Positions 1 through 6,626 of a DNA stretch of 7,496 bases are shown piece by piece. Made by a program: the position numbers and the translations under genes. The notes beneath the pieces were generated by a model. That model was given only the letters and a program-made list of their open reading frames with translations. It searched no databases and was not told where the DNA came from. Each line of letters opens with the position of its first letter. Position 1 is the stretch's first letter. Location: contig CATPBM010000057.1 in assembly GCA_955652625.1 (NCBI GenBank), forward strand, positions 1 to 7,496, written 5' to 3'. This DNA is from an uncultured Steroidobacteraceae bacterium. Lineage in GTDB: Bacteria > Pseudomonadota > Gammaproteobacteria > Steroidobacterales > Steroidobacteraceae.

Positions 1-467
1 GGGCCTGGCAGCTCGACTGGAGCGCGGCGTTGACGTTGCTCGCGCCGGTCAACAACCTGTACGTGATCGGACGTGGCCCGGGGCTGGCGATCGCCCAGGA
101 AGCGGCGCTCAAGTTCAAAGAGACCTGCGGCCTGCACGCCGAAGCCCTGAGCGCCGCTGAGCTGCGGCATGGGCCGATGGCGCTGGTGCAGGCGGGCTTT
201 CCGCTGCTCGTGTTCACGCAGAACGACGAGACCCGCGCGGGCATCGAGGAACTCATCGCCGATCTGGTTGCGCAGGGCGCGGCGGTGCTGGCGGCGGGCA
301 CCAGCGCGACGCAGGCGCGCGTTTTGCCGACGGAAATAGCTCACCCGGTGATCCAGCCCATGCTGTTCGCGCAGAGCTTCTATCGGCTGGCGAATTCGCT
401 GGCCCTCGCCCGCGGCCGTGATCCGGATCGGCCGCCGCACCTCAACAAGGTGACCGAGACACTCTGA
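1..467 (+). CDS. Glucosamine-6-phosphate deaminase, SIS-domain (NagB-II/AgaS type), C-terminal part
   Basis: The 5' end lies outside the window. The frame is already open from base 3, so the TTG at 30 is not the real start. The 154 visible residues are the second SIS (sugar isomerase) domain. It resembles the isomerase half of GlmS but ends like the stand-alone deaminases that convert glucosamine-6-P to fructose-6-P and ammonia in the cytoplasm. Visible landmarks are the IGRG sugar-phosphate loop (visible residues 22-25), KFKE with Glu40, the HAEALSAAELRHGP segment with His56, and the C-terminal NKVTETL with Lys149. These match the catalytic Glu, His and Lys of the GlmS isomerase site as I recall it. 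The stop TGA overlaps the nagA ATG by one base (TGATG), which supports co-translation and the deaminase role rather than GlmS. Whether a glutaminase domain lies upstream cannot be seen, so a GlmS paralogue is the alternative. Confidence 0.85.
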   Translation, partial: AWQLDWSAALTLLAPVNNLYVIGRGPGLAIAQEAALKFKETCGLHAEALSAAELRHGPMALVQAGFPLLVFTQNDETRAGIEELIADLVAQGAAVLAAGTSATQARVLPTEIAHPVIQPMLFAQSFYRLANSLALARGRDPDRPPHLNKVTETL

Positions 468-1618
468 TGACACTCGCGCTGGTCAACGGCCGGGTGCTGC
501 TCGCGGACGGCTTCGCACACGGCCGGTGCGTGCTCATCGATCAGGGACGTATCGTGGACGTCGTTGGCTCCGCCGACCGGCGCTGCCGGGGCGCGGCGCG
601 CTACGATCTTGGCGGCCAGATGCTGCTGCCGGGATTCATCGACTCGCAGGTGAACGGCGGCGGCGGCGTGCTCTTCAACGACGCCCCGAGCGTTGAGTCC
701 ATTGGCGCCATCGGCCGCGCGCATCGCCGCTTCGGCACGACAGGTTTTCTGCCCACCCTCATCAGCGCCGACCTCGACGTCGTGGCGCGCGCCATCGCCG
801 CGGTGCGCGGTGCGCTCGAGGCAGGCGTGCCGGGCGTGCTCGGCATTCACATCGAAGGCCCGTTCCTCAACGTCGCGCGCAAGGGCGTGCATGATCCGGC
901 CAAGCTGCGCGAGCTCGACCCGAGCGCGCTGGGACTGCTCACTTCGCTGCGCGGCGGGCGCACGCTCGTCACGCTCGCCCCGGAGATGACGACGCCGCAG
1001 ATAATCGAGCGCCTGGTGGCGGCGGGCGTGGTGGTGTCGGCCGGTCATACCAACGCGACGTATGCCGAAATGCGCGCCGCGATCGAGCACGGCCTCACCG
1101 GCTTCACTCACCTCTTCAACGCCATGTCGCAGCTCACGGGGCGCGAACCGGGCGTGGTGGGCGCCGCCCTCGATGACCCCTCGAGCTGGTGCGGCATCAT
1201 CGTCGACGGCGCACACACCGATCCGGTGGTGCTGCGCATCGCGCTCAAGTGCAAGCCGCACGATCGCTTCATGCTGGTCACCGACGCCATGCCGAGCGTC
1301 GGCACCGACAATGGCTCCTTCAAGCTGCAGGGACGCCGGATCCGTGTCAGCGGCTACCTGTGCCTCGATGAGGACGGCCGTCTCGCCGGCTCCAACATCG
1401 ACATGGCGAGCTGCGTGCGCAACGCCGTGTCCATGCTCGGGGTGCCGTTGCCCGAGGCCGTGCGCATGGCAAGCCAGGTGCCGGCCGAGTTCCTCGGGCT
1501 CGGTGACGACGTCGGGCGCATCGCGCCCGGCTATCGCGCGAACCTCGTGCTGGCGGACGATGCGCTCAACGTGAGCGAGACCTGGATCGACGGGCGTTCC
1601 TCGAAGGATGAGCCTTAG
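467..1618 (+). CDS. nagA: N-acetylglucosamine-6-phosphate deacetylase
   Basis: This cytoplasmic amidohydrolase removes acetate from GlcNAc-6-P to give GlcN-6-P, the substrate of the preceding deaminase. It is 383 residues, close to the 382 of E. coli NagA. In order: a small beta-sandwich start; GFIDSQVNGGGG (57-67), where Gln61 and Asn63 replace the HxH of two-metal enzymes, as in the single-metal E. coli type; IHIEGPF with metal ligand Glu130; SAGHTNATY with His194; GFTHLFNAM with His215; DGAHTD with His250 for substrate binding; and LVTDAMPSVGTD with catalytic Asp273. GSNIDMA (about 306-312) is also typical. The ATG overlaps the upstream stop. No strong Shine-Dalgarno sits at normal spacing, so translational coupling is likely. 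The TAG stop lies inside a hairpin shared with the converging dioxygenase gene. Confidence 0.97.
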   Translation: MTLALVNGRVLLADGFAHGRCVLIDQGRIVDVVGSADRRCRGAARYDLGGQMLLPGFIDSQVNGGGGVLFNDAPSVESIGAIGRAHRRFGTTGFLPTLISADLDVVARAIAAVRGALEAGVPGVLGIHIEGPFLNVARKGVHDPAKLRELDPSALGLLTSLRGGRTLVTLAPEMTTPQIIERLVAAGVVVSAGHTNATYAEMRAAIEHGLTGFTHLFNAMSQLTGREPGVVGAALDDPSSWCGIIVDGAHTDPVVLRIALKCKPHDRFMLVTDAMPSVGTDNGSFKLQGRRIRVSGYLCLDEDGRLAGSNIDMASCVRNAVSMLGVPLPEAVRMASQVPAEFLGLGDDVGRIAPGYRANLVLADDALNVSETWIDGRSSKDEP

Positions 1619-1637
1619 GCGCTACGCCGGCTCGTCC
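1606..1637. terminator. Hairpin spanning both stop codons of two convergent genes (candidate terminator)
   Basis: GGATGAGCC (1606-1614) pairs with GGCTCGTCC (1629-1637), with one G·U wobble in the plus-strand RNA. After a 3-base bulge, GGCG (1618-1621) pairs with CGCC (1625-1628) around the loop CTA. The nagA stop (1616-1618) and the dioxygenase stop (1622-1624) both fall inside. No T-tract follows on either strand, so this is not a textbook intrinsic terminator. The wobble becomes an A/C mismatch in the minus-strand transcript, so the fold is better for nagA. Function is inferred from position. Confidence 0.45.
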
Positions 1638-2353
1638 GGCTCCTGAAATCCCCGCGCACGGTAGGTAAGAACCAGCGTGTCGCGCACGCCTTCGCCGCCG
1701 TGTGCCTGGATGGGGGTGGTTTCGTGGATCACGCGCGCATCATCCATGAGCAGCATCGTCCAGGGCTCCTCCATGGTGAAGCGCACACCGGAGGTCCCCC
1801 GGGCGTCGAACACCCGCGTCTCGCCGCCGCGCACGCGACGGCGGTTTACCAGGATGACAGCTACGAAATCCACGCCGTCCCGATGCGCACCCTCCGGAGT
1901 CGGACGGCCGATACCCCCGGCGGTATCGATGCGAAACTGATGCGCCTCGATGAACCAACGGGGCACGGGATGCAGCTGTGCGAACAGCGCGCCGATGGAG
2001 ATGATGAGCTGCCGCCAGGCGGATGAGGCCGCGAGCGGCGCCTCGAGGGGCTCGAACCAGCGGGAGAGTCCGCCGTGCAGCGCGTTGTAGGTAGTGGGCT
2101 GCCAGTGCGCCCGGTGCGCCACCGCCTCGATGACCCCGGCGGAGGGCGTGTGCACGAAGCAGCCGTGGCGGCGCGCGCGATAGCTGCCGCCATCGCGCAG
2201 ATACGCATCGCGCGGCAGACGTTCCCAGGCATCACGCAAAGCGTCCAGTTCCACCAGGTCAAGCTCCAGCACGACGCGCGCCGCGTCCGGGCGCAGCAGC
2301 ATGTAACCTTCCTGCGCAAGGCGAGCGATTACCTCGGAGCGATCGGGACTCAT
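1622..2353 (-). CDS. 2OG-Fe(II) dioxygenase family protein (PF10014-like)
   Basis: A 243-residue protein resembling the 2OG-Fe dioxygenase family that includes bacterial free-amino-acid hydroxylases. These use 2-oxoglutarate, O2 and Fe(II) in the cytoplasm. The facial triad is visible: His157 and Asp159 in PEGAHRDGVDF, and His210 in DDARVIHETTPI. Arg224 in GVRDTLVLTY probably binds the 2-oxoglutarate carboxylate. RGGETRVFD (176-183) is the usual strand between the ligands, and the N-terminal SYRARRHGCF (57-66) matches the family's conserved entry segment. An open frame continues upstream to 2500, but it would run across the yfcG start, and the added residues look like low-complexity shadow. 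The ATG at 2353 gives a normal-length protein, though its Shine-Dalgarno is weak. It is divergent from yfcG with 108 bp between, so shared regulation is possible. The substrate cannot be read from sequence, so 'amino-acid hydroxylase' is only a family-level guess. Confidence 0.88.
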   Translation of the reverse strand: MSPDRSEVIARLAQEGYMLLRPDAARVVLELDLVELDALRDAWERLPRDAYLRDGGSYRARRHGCFVHTPSAGVIEAVAHRAHWQPTTYNALHGGLSRWFEPLEAPLAASSAWRQLIISIGALFAQLHPVPRWFIEAHQFRIDTAGGIGRPTPEGAHRDGVDFVAVILVNRRRVRGGETRVFDARGTSGVRFTMEEPWTMLLMDDARVIHETTPIQAHGGEGVRDTLVLTYRARGFQEPDEPA

Positions 2354-2449
2354 GGTGGCTGGTAGCCTATCAAAAGGCGGACGCTCCCCCGGCTCGGAAG
2401 GGTCTCGCGGCCGCGCCGGTCGCGTGTCAGGGTAAGCCGTCGGACTGCC

Positions 2450-2455
2450 GGAGGT
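2450..2455 (+). promoter_or_regulatory. Ribosome binding site of the yfcG-like gene
   Basis: GGAGGT lies six bases before the ATG at 2462. It is the clearest Shine-Dalgarno in the window and fixes this start. Confidence 0.8.
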
Positions 2456-2461
2456 GGACTC

Positions 2462-3151
2462 ATGATTGACCTTTATTACTGGACCACGCCGAACGGGCAC
2501 AAGATCACGATGTTCCTGGAGGAAACCGGGCTGGCCTACCGGATCGTGCCGGTGAACATCGGCACCGGCGCACAGTTCGACCCCAAGTTCCTGGCCATCT
2601 CTCCCAACAACCGCATTCCCGCCATCGTCGATCCCACGCCTGCGGGGGGCGGCGCGCCGCTGTCGGTGTTCGAGTCCGGCGCGATCCTGCTGTATCTCGC
2701 CGAGAAGAGCGGCCGGCTGCTGCCGCGTGATGTGCGCGTGCGCGTCGAGGTGACGCAGTGGCTGTTCTGGCAGGTGGCGGGCTTAGGTCCTATGGCAGGC
2801 CAGAATCACCACTTCGTGCGTTTCGCTCCGGAAAGGATCCCCTACGCCATCGAGCGCTACGTGAAGGAAACCAACCGCCTGTACGGGGTGCTCAACAAGC
2901 GCCTCGCCGAGCGTGCTTTCCTCGCCGGTGACTACTCCATCGCCGACATCGCCGCGTACCCCTGGATCGTGCCCTACGAGGCCCAGAGGCAGAGCCTCGA
3001 GGATTTCCCGCACCTGAAGCGCTGGTTTCAGGCCATCCACGACCGCCCAGCGACCCTGCGCGCGTACGAGAAGGCCGCCACCATCAACACACAGACCACG
3101 ATGACGGAAGAAGCGAAGCGCGTGTTGTATGGTCAAACGGCTCGCCCCTAG
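2462..3151 (+). CDS. yfcG: YfcG-like glutathione S-transferase / disulfide-bond oxidoreductase
   Basis: A 229-residue cytoplasmic GST-fold protein, close to E. coli YfcG (Nu class) along its length as I recall that sequence. The thioredoxin-like N-terminal domain (about 1-85) opens with MIDLYYWTTPNGHKI, where Thr9 and Asn11 match the residues YfcG uses to hold glutathione in place of a catalytic Ser, Cys or Tyr. It continues with SPNNRIPAIVD (47-57, cis-Pro) and FESGAILLYLAEKSG (the gamma-Glu-binding E-S pair). The all-helical C-terminal domain carries QWLFWQVAGLGPMAGQNHHF and YSIADIAAYPW (the GST N-capping box). Members of this group reduce disulfides with glutathione rather than conjugating xenobiotics. 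The start is set by a strong Shine-Dalgarno. The stop overlaps, or lies 7 bp before, the peptidase start, so the two may be co-transcribed, although their functions have no obvious link. Confidence 0.95.
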   Translation: MIDLYYWTTPNGHKITMFLEETGLAYRIVPVNIGTGAQFDPKFLAISPNNRIPAIVDPTPAGGGAPLSVFESGAILLYLAEKSGRLLPRDVRVRVEVTQWLFWQVAGLGPMAGQNHHFVRFAPERIPYAIERYVKETNRLYGVLNKRLAERAFLAGDYSIADIAAYPWIVPYEAQRQSLEDFPHLKRWFQAIHDRPATLRAYEKAATINTQTTMTEEAKRVLYGQTARP

Positions 3152-4100
3152 GCCGCGCATGCCGCGCCACCGACTTACCGCTGTGCTCGCTGGCGCTGCG
3201 GGGCGTGCCGCGTGGGTTGCATTCGGCGCGGCGTGCGCCGCGGGCATCCTGCCGCAGGCACGCGCCGCGGACCTCACCGTCAGCGGCGCGGCAATACACG
3301 TCGACTTCGACGCCGCGGCCTATCAGGGCGGCGGCGAGCCGATCCTCTCCTGGGTGCGCCGCTCGGGCGACATCGTGACGCGCTACTACGCGCGCTTTCC
3401 AAACCCGAGGCTCACGGTGCGGGTGATGGCGCAGAGCGGCGCTGGCGTGCAGGGTGGTCAGACCTTCGCCCATCCCGATGGCCTCATTCGGGTGCGAGTC
3501 GGCCGCGAGGTGACGGCGGCGCAACTGGAATCGGACTGGGTGCTGGTGCATGAAATGACTCACCTCGCCCTTCCCGACACCGGAGAAGCGCACGCCTGGC
3601 TATCCGAGGGGCTCGCCACGTACGTCGAGGGAGTGGCCCGTGTACAGGCGGGCAACCGCACGGAGACGGACGTCTGGGCGGAGGAAATCCGCTCCATGCC
3701 GCGCGGCATGCCGCAAGCCGACGATCGCGGGCTTGACTACACGCATACCTGGGGCCGCACCTACTGGGGCGGCGCGATGTTCTGCCTGATGGCCGATGTC
3801 GACATCCGCCGCGCCACGCATAACCGCATCGGCCTGCAAGACGCGCTGCGCGCCGTGCTGCGCGCCAGCGGCGGACTCTCCGCCGACTGGCCCATCGAAC
3901 GGGTGCTCCGCACCGCAGATGCCGCCGTCGGCACCACGACACTCGAAGACCTGTACGCAAAAATGAAAGACGCGCCCATCGCCCCCGACCTCATGGCGCT
4001 ATGGCGCCAGCTGGGTGTCGAACCGCAAGGTACGTGGGTGCGTCTCAATGACGGCGCGCCGCTGGCCGACGTGCGCCGCGCCATCATGCGCGCGCGGTGA
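3129..4100 (+). CDS. Exported HExxH zinc metallopeptidase-like protein (clan MA, gluzincin type)
   Basis: 323 residues from the first ATG. A very basic N-terminus and a hydrophobic stretch (about 18-41) end in QARA-AD (cleavage after about residue 46), so a Sec signal peptide and a periplasmic or secreted protein are likely. The active site is HEMTH (141-145: zinc ligands His141 and His145, catalytic Glu142), followed by WLSEG with Glu160 as third ligand, which is gluzincin spacing. The later TYWGGAMFCLMADVDIRR (211-228) recalls the helical region of M1/M61-like or 'peptidase MA-like' proteins, with Tyr212 a possible transition-state residue. I cannot assign a specific family or substrate. 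Two starts are possible: 3129, which overlaps yfcG by 23 bp, and ATG 3159, which begins 7 bp after its stop and still keeps the whole signal peptide. Neither has a strong Shine-Dalgarno. The 3' end overlaps the converging copD by 17 bp. Confidence 0.85.
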   Translation: MVKRLAPRPRMPRHRLTAVLAGAAGRAAWVAFGAACAAGILPQARAADLTVSGAAIHVDFDAAAYQGGGEPILSWVRRSGDIVTRYYARFPNPRLTVRVMAQSGAGVQGGQTFAHPDGLIRVRVGREVTAAQLESDWVLVHEMTHLALPDTGEAHAWLSEGLATYVEGVARVQAGNRTETDVWAEEIRSMPRGMPQADDRGLDYTHTWGRTYWGGAMFCLMADVDIRRATHNRIGLQDALRAVLRASGGLSADWPIERVLRTADAAVGTTTLEDLYAKMKDAPIAPDLMALWRQLGVEPQGTWVRLNDGAPLADVRRAIMRAR

Positions 4101-4989
4101 TTTGCGAGGCAGACACGCGCGCGGCGCCCTCCTTCCCCGCTGGTGAATAGAGCCCGGTGAGTGCCGCACTGACCGCAAGCGTGGCGCAAATGAGCGCGTA
4201 CTCCATCGCCACCGAGCGCTTGAAGCGCGGCAACGCCCCGGGCTCGCCGCGCGCCAGCGCCGGCGCAAAACGGCGCTTGTTGAGCACCGCGAGAACCATG
4301 AGCACTGCGAACAGCGCGAGCTTGATGCCGAGCAGGCGGCCATAAGGCTCCCACAGGGCCGCGAAACGCGGCAGCAGCAGCGCGGCCATGGCGGCGCCGG
4401 CCAGCGGGATTGCCGGCACGAGCCACATCGCCGCCGCGGAGAACGCGGCGATCGTGCGAGCGGCCTGCGCGCGCGGCTCGAGGGTGGCGAGCTGGCGCAG
4501 CGGCCAGAGCGAGCCGAACCAGAACGCAACCAGCGCCAGGTGCACGAACAGGAGTGGCGCCAGGATCGCGCGCTCGGCGCTCACCGAGGTATGGCCGGTC
4601 AGCAGAAACGAGCCGAGCGCGGCGAGGACCCCCGCGAGCGCAAGCAAGCGCCACGCCGCGCCCTGCCTCGCGAGCCCGAGCGTCACGCATGCGAGTGCCG
4701 CCATCCTCAACAAGAGTGCGTGGCCCGCCGAGGAGGCGCTCGCCAGGCGCAGCACGGCGGGGTCGGAAATGCCCGACCACTCCCCCGCCATGTGTACCGA
4801 CTCGAAGAGATATTGCGCCACCAGCACCGCGAGTGCGGCCGCCCCGGCGCGCGCACCCACGCGGCGGATGGCCAGAGCGGACAGGGTGAGCCGCGATCCG
4901 AATGCAGCCAGGAACAACCCTGCCCCCGCAGACTGAAGCAGCAGCACGAAGCCCGCGGCCCGCAGCACGAGCCACGCGCAGTCGATCAT
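4084..4989 (-). CDS. copD: CopD-family copper resistance membrane protein
   Basis: A 301-residue, very hydrophobic protein with about eight predicted membrane segments (roughly 5-30, 45-66, 88-107, 112-131, 142-163, 185-206, 220-237, 262-281). That fits CopD, an inner-membrane protein thought to move copper between periplasm and cytoplasm with CopC. The C-terminal half matches the CopD domain (PF05425): FLLTGHTS with His133, FVHLALVAFWFGSLWPL with His150, and GRLLGIKLALFAVLMVLAVLNKRRFAP (conserved GxKL and NKxR). His66 in SVHMAG could be a further metal ligand. The ATG lies within the copC stop (ATGA, 4-bp overlap) and has no Shine-Dalgarno of its own, so it is probably translated by coupling to copC. 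The end overlaps the converging peptidase gene by 17 bp, and I see no clear terminator between them. Confidence 0.93.
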   Translation of the reverse strand: MIDCAWLVLRAAGFVLLLQSAGAGLFLAAFGSRLTLSALAIRRVGARAGAAALAVLVAQYLFESVHMAGEWSGISDPAVLRLASASSAGHALLLRMAALACVTLGLARQGAAWRLLALAGVLAALGSFLLTGHTSVSAERAILAPLLFVHLALVAFWFGSLWPLRQLATLEPRAQAARTIAAFSAAAMWLVPAIPLAGAAMAALLLPRFAALWEPYGRLLGIKLALFAVLMVLAVLNKRRFAPALARGEPGALPRFKRSVAMEYALICATLAVSAALTGLYSPAGKEGAARVSASQITARA

Positions 4990-5330
4990 CGGGTCAGGGT
5001 GAAATCAATCTGCCCGGGAACCACGTGACCGTCGCCCCCGAGCGCGCGCCAGCTGACGACATAGTGGCCGGGGTCAAGCGCCGGCAGGGTCACCACGATC
5101 CTGGCCTGCGACTCCTCGGGGGTTGGCAGCTTGCGCTGCGTCCCGCCGTCCCTGGCGATCCACAGTGCGCTGAGCCGCGCGGGCTCCGAGAAGCGCAGCA
5201 CGAGCGCCGCGGGCGATGTGCTCGTGACGCTGTGGTCCGCCGGAACCGCTTCCTCGAGGTGCGCGTGCGCCTGCACGCACACGGCCCAGGCAATCAGCAT
5301 TGCCCCGCCGAGGAATTGCGCCAGCTTCAT
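4986..5330 (-). CDS. copC: CopC-family periplasmic copper-binding protein
   Basis: A 114-residue precursor with a Sec signal peptide (hydrophobic about 6-19, ending QAHA) before HLEEAVPADHSV. Cleavage after Ala23 would make His24 the mature N-terminus, the first ligand of the CopC Cu(II) site. FSEP (Glu49) and GGDGHVVPG with Asp100 and His102 supply the other expected positions of the Ig-like fold. The mature part has no methionine, so the Met-rich Cu(I) site of Pseudomonas/E. coli plasmid CopC is absent. This points to the Cu(II)-only type. The role is periplasmic copper binding or delivery to CopD. The start is 9 bp after the helicase stop, so transcription from the helicase promoter is likely. 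The Shine-Dalgarno is weak. Confidence 0.94.
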   Translation of the reverse strand: MKLAQFLGGAMLIAWAVCVQAHAHLEEAVPADHSVTSTSPAALVLRFSEPARLSALWIARDGGTQRKLPTPEESQARIVVTLPALDPGHYVVSWRALGGDGHVVPGQIDFTLTR

Positions 5331-5339
5331 GCCACGAGG

Positions 5340-6626
5340 CTACACCCCGCGGCGCGTGCGCGGGAAGGACGCCGAGCGTGCCTGGCCTGGGCCACGCGAC
5401 TGCGGCCGCCGGGCGCCGTGGCGTGCTCCCGGGTGCGCATGACGCGCGTCGCCGCGGTGCGCGCTCGCCGGATGTGGGCGATGGGCCACGGGCGCAGCGG
5501 TGGGCGCCACGGCGGCGGCCGTGCTGACCGTATAAGCCGGCAGCTTCGCAACTGGCAGCGTGCGCCCGAGAACCCTCTCGATGTCACGCAGCAGCGGCGC
5601 TTCATCCGGTGACACGAGCGATACCGCGGAGCCCGAGCCGCCTGCGCGCGCGGTGCGGCCGATGCGATGCACGTAGTCCTCCGGGACGTTGGGCAACTCG
5701 TAGTTGACCACGTGCGGAAGTTCGCGGATGTCGAGCCCGCGGGACGCCACGTCGGTGGCGACCAGCGCGGTCACGCGGTTCTCCTTGAAATCTGTGAGTG
5801 CGCGCACGCGTGCACCCTGGCTCTTATTGCCGTGAATCGCGACGGCGCGGATGCCGGCGCCTTCGAGCTGCTGCGTGAGGCGGTTGGCGCCGTGCTTGGT
5901 ACGGGTAAATACCAGCACCTGGTGCCAGTTGCCGCTGTCGATCAGGTGTGCGAGCAGATGGCGCTTGTGCTCCTTCGGCACACGGTACAACTGCTGCTCG
6001 ATACGCTCGGCCGGGGCATTGCGTACGGCCACCTCGATGGCCACGGGATCGCGCAGCAGACGGCCGGCCAGCGCGCGGATGTCCTCGGAGTAGGTGGCGG
6101 AGAACATGAGATTCTGCCGCTCACGCGGCAGGAGCTTCAGAATCTGCTTGATGGCGTGGATGAACCCCATGTCGAGCATGCGATCGGCCTCGTCCAGCAC
6201 CAGGGTGCGCACCTGGCTCAAGTCGAGCACGCGCTGCTGCGCAAGGTCGAGCAGCCGCCCGGGCGTTGCGACCAGGAGGTCGCATCCGCTGCGCAGCGCC
6301 TCGATCTGCGGCTTCTCGCTGACGCCGCCGAAGATCACCAGCGTGCGCTGCTGTGTGTAGCGACCGTAGTCGCGGGCACTCTCGGCGACCTGCGCTGCGA
6401 GTTCACGCGTCGGTGTCAGCACGAGCGCGCGTGGTGTGCGCCCGCTCGCTACGCCGAGCCGCTGCAGGATCGGCAGCACGAAGGCCGCGGTCTTGCCGGT
6501 GCCGGTCTGCGCGCCGGCGAGCACCGCGGGAATGGCGGCAAGCTGAATGGGGGTCGGGGTGGCGTAGCCCTTTTCGGCCACGGCACGCGACAGCTCGGGC
6601 GCGAGCCCGAGATCTGCAAATGACAT
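5340..6626 (-). CDS. rhlE: RhlE-type DEAD-box ATP-dependent RNA helicase, with a short gap before Walker A
   Basis: This 428-residue cytoplasmic RNA helicase would use ATP to unwind short RNA duplexes in ribosome assembly and RNA turnover. Motifs in order: Q motif PTPIQ (Gln28), Walker A AQTGTGKT (39-46), PTRELAAQ (72-79), TPGRLLDL (121-128), DEAD (145-148), SAT (176-178), VLVFTRTK (237-244), [10 protein letters not shown] (290-299), [10 protein letters not shown] (320-329). The oddity is that AIPAVLAG runs straight into AQTGTGKT. RhlE proteins normally carry about six more residues there (E. coli, from memory, reads EGRDLMAS before AQTGTGKT), so the beta-strand leading into the P-loop appears shortened. 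The frame is intact. The C-terminal tail (about 370-428) is low-complexity and basic, with six His between 382 and 403. The ATG at 6626 is preceded by AGAGG at a long 10-base spacing. It is the first gene of a likely unit with copC and copD. Confidence 0.93.
   Translation of the reverse strand: MSFADLGLAPELSRAVAEKGYATPTPIQLAAIPAVLAGAQTGTGKTAAFVLPILQRLGVASGRTPRALVLTPTRELAAQVAESARDYGRYTQQRTLVIFGGVSEKPQIEALRSGCDLLVATPGRLLDLAQQRVLDLSQVRTLVLDEADRMLDMGFIHAIKQILKLLPRERQNLMFSATYSEDIRALAGRLLRDPVAIEVAVRNAPAERIEQQLYRVPKEHKRHLLAHLIDSGNWHQVLVFTRTKHGANRLTQQLEGAGIRAVAIHGNKSQGARVRALTDFKENRVTALVATDVASRGLDIRELPHVVNYELPNVPEDYVHRIGRTARAGGSGSAVSLVSPDEAPLLRDIERVLGRTLPVAKLPAYTVSTAAAVAPTAAPVAHRPHPASAHRGDARHAHPGARHGARRPQSRGPGQARSASFPRTRRGV

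Noticed and set aside
30..467. TTG at 30 as the start of a short SIS protein
   Set aside because: The frame is open upstream to the window edge, and the sequence before it continues the domain. It is a truncated larger gene.
380..1261. A 293-codon minus-strand open frame opposite nagA
   Set aside because: It lies wholly opposite well-conserved coding sequence, and its product is Arg/Ala/His-rich with no recognisable domain. Long antisense frames are expected at this GC content.
2354..2461. Divergent promoter pair between the dioxygenase and yfcG
   Set aside because: A promoter must exist here, but no -35/-10 pair at acceptable spacing could be seen, so no site is reported.
2354..2500. N-terminal extension of the dioxygenase to an upstream start at 2500
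   Set aside because: It would cross the yfcG start and ribosome site, and it adds Pro/Arg-rich residues absent from the usual family length.
4087..4124. Two alternating GC stretches that could pair near the copD/peptidase ends
   Set aside because: Alternating GC is self-complementary by composition, the loop is long, and no U-tract follows.
3761..4975. A 404-codon minus-strand open frame over copD and the peptidase 3' end
   Set aside because: It is a frame-shifted shadow of copD. The product is Arg/Gly/Ala-rich and lacks the membrane pattern of the real frame.
5667..6623. A 318-codon plus-strand open frame antisense to the helicase
   Set aside because: The helicase motifs on the other strand are unambiguous, and this translation has no recognisable motif.
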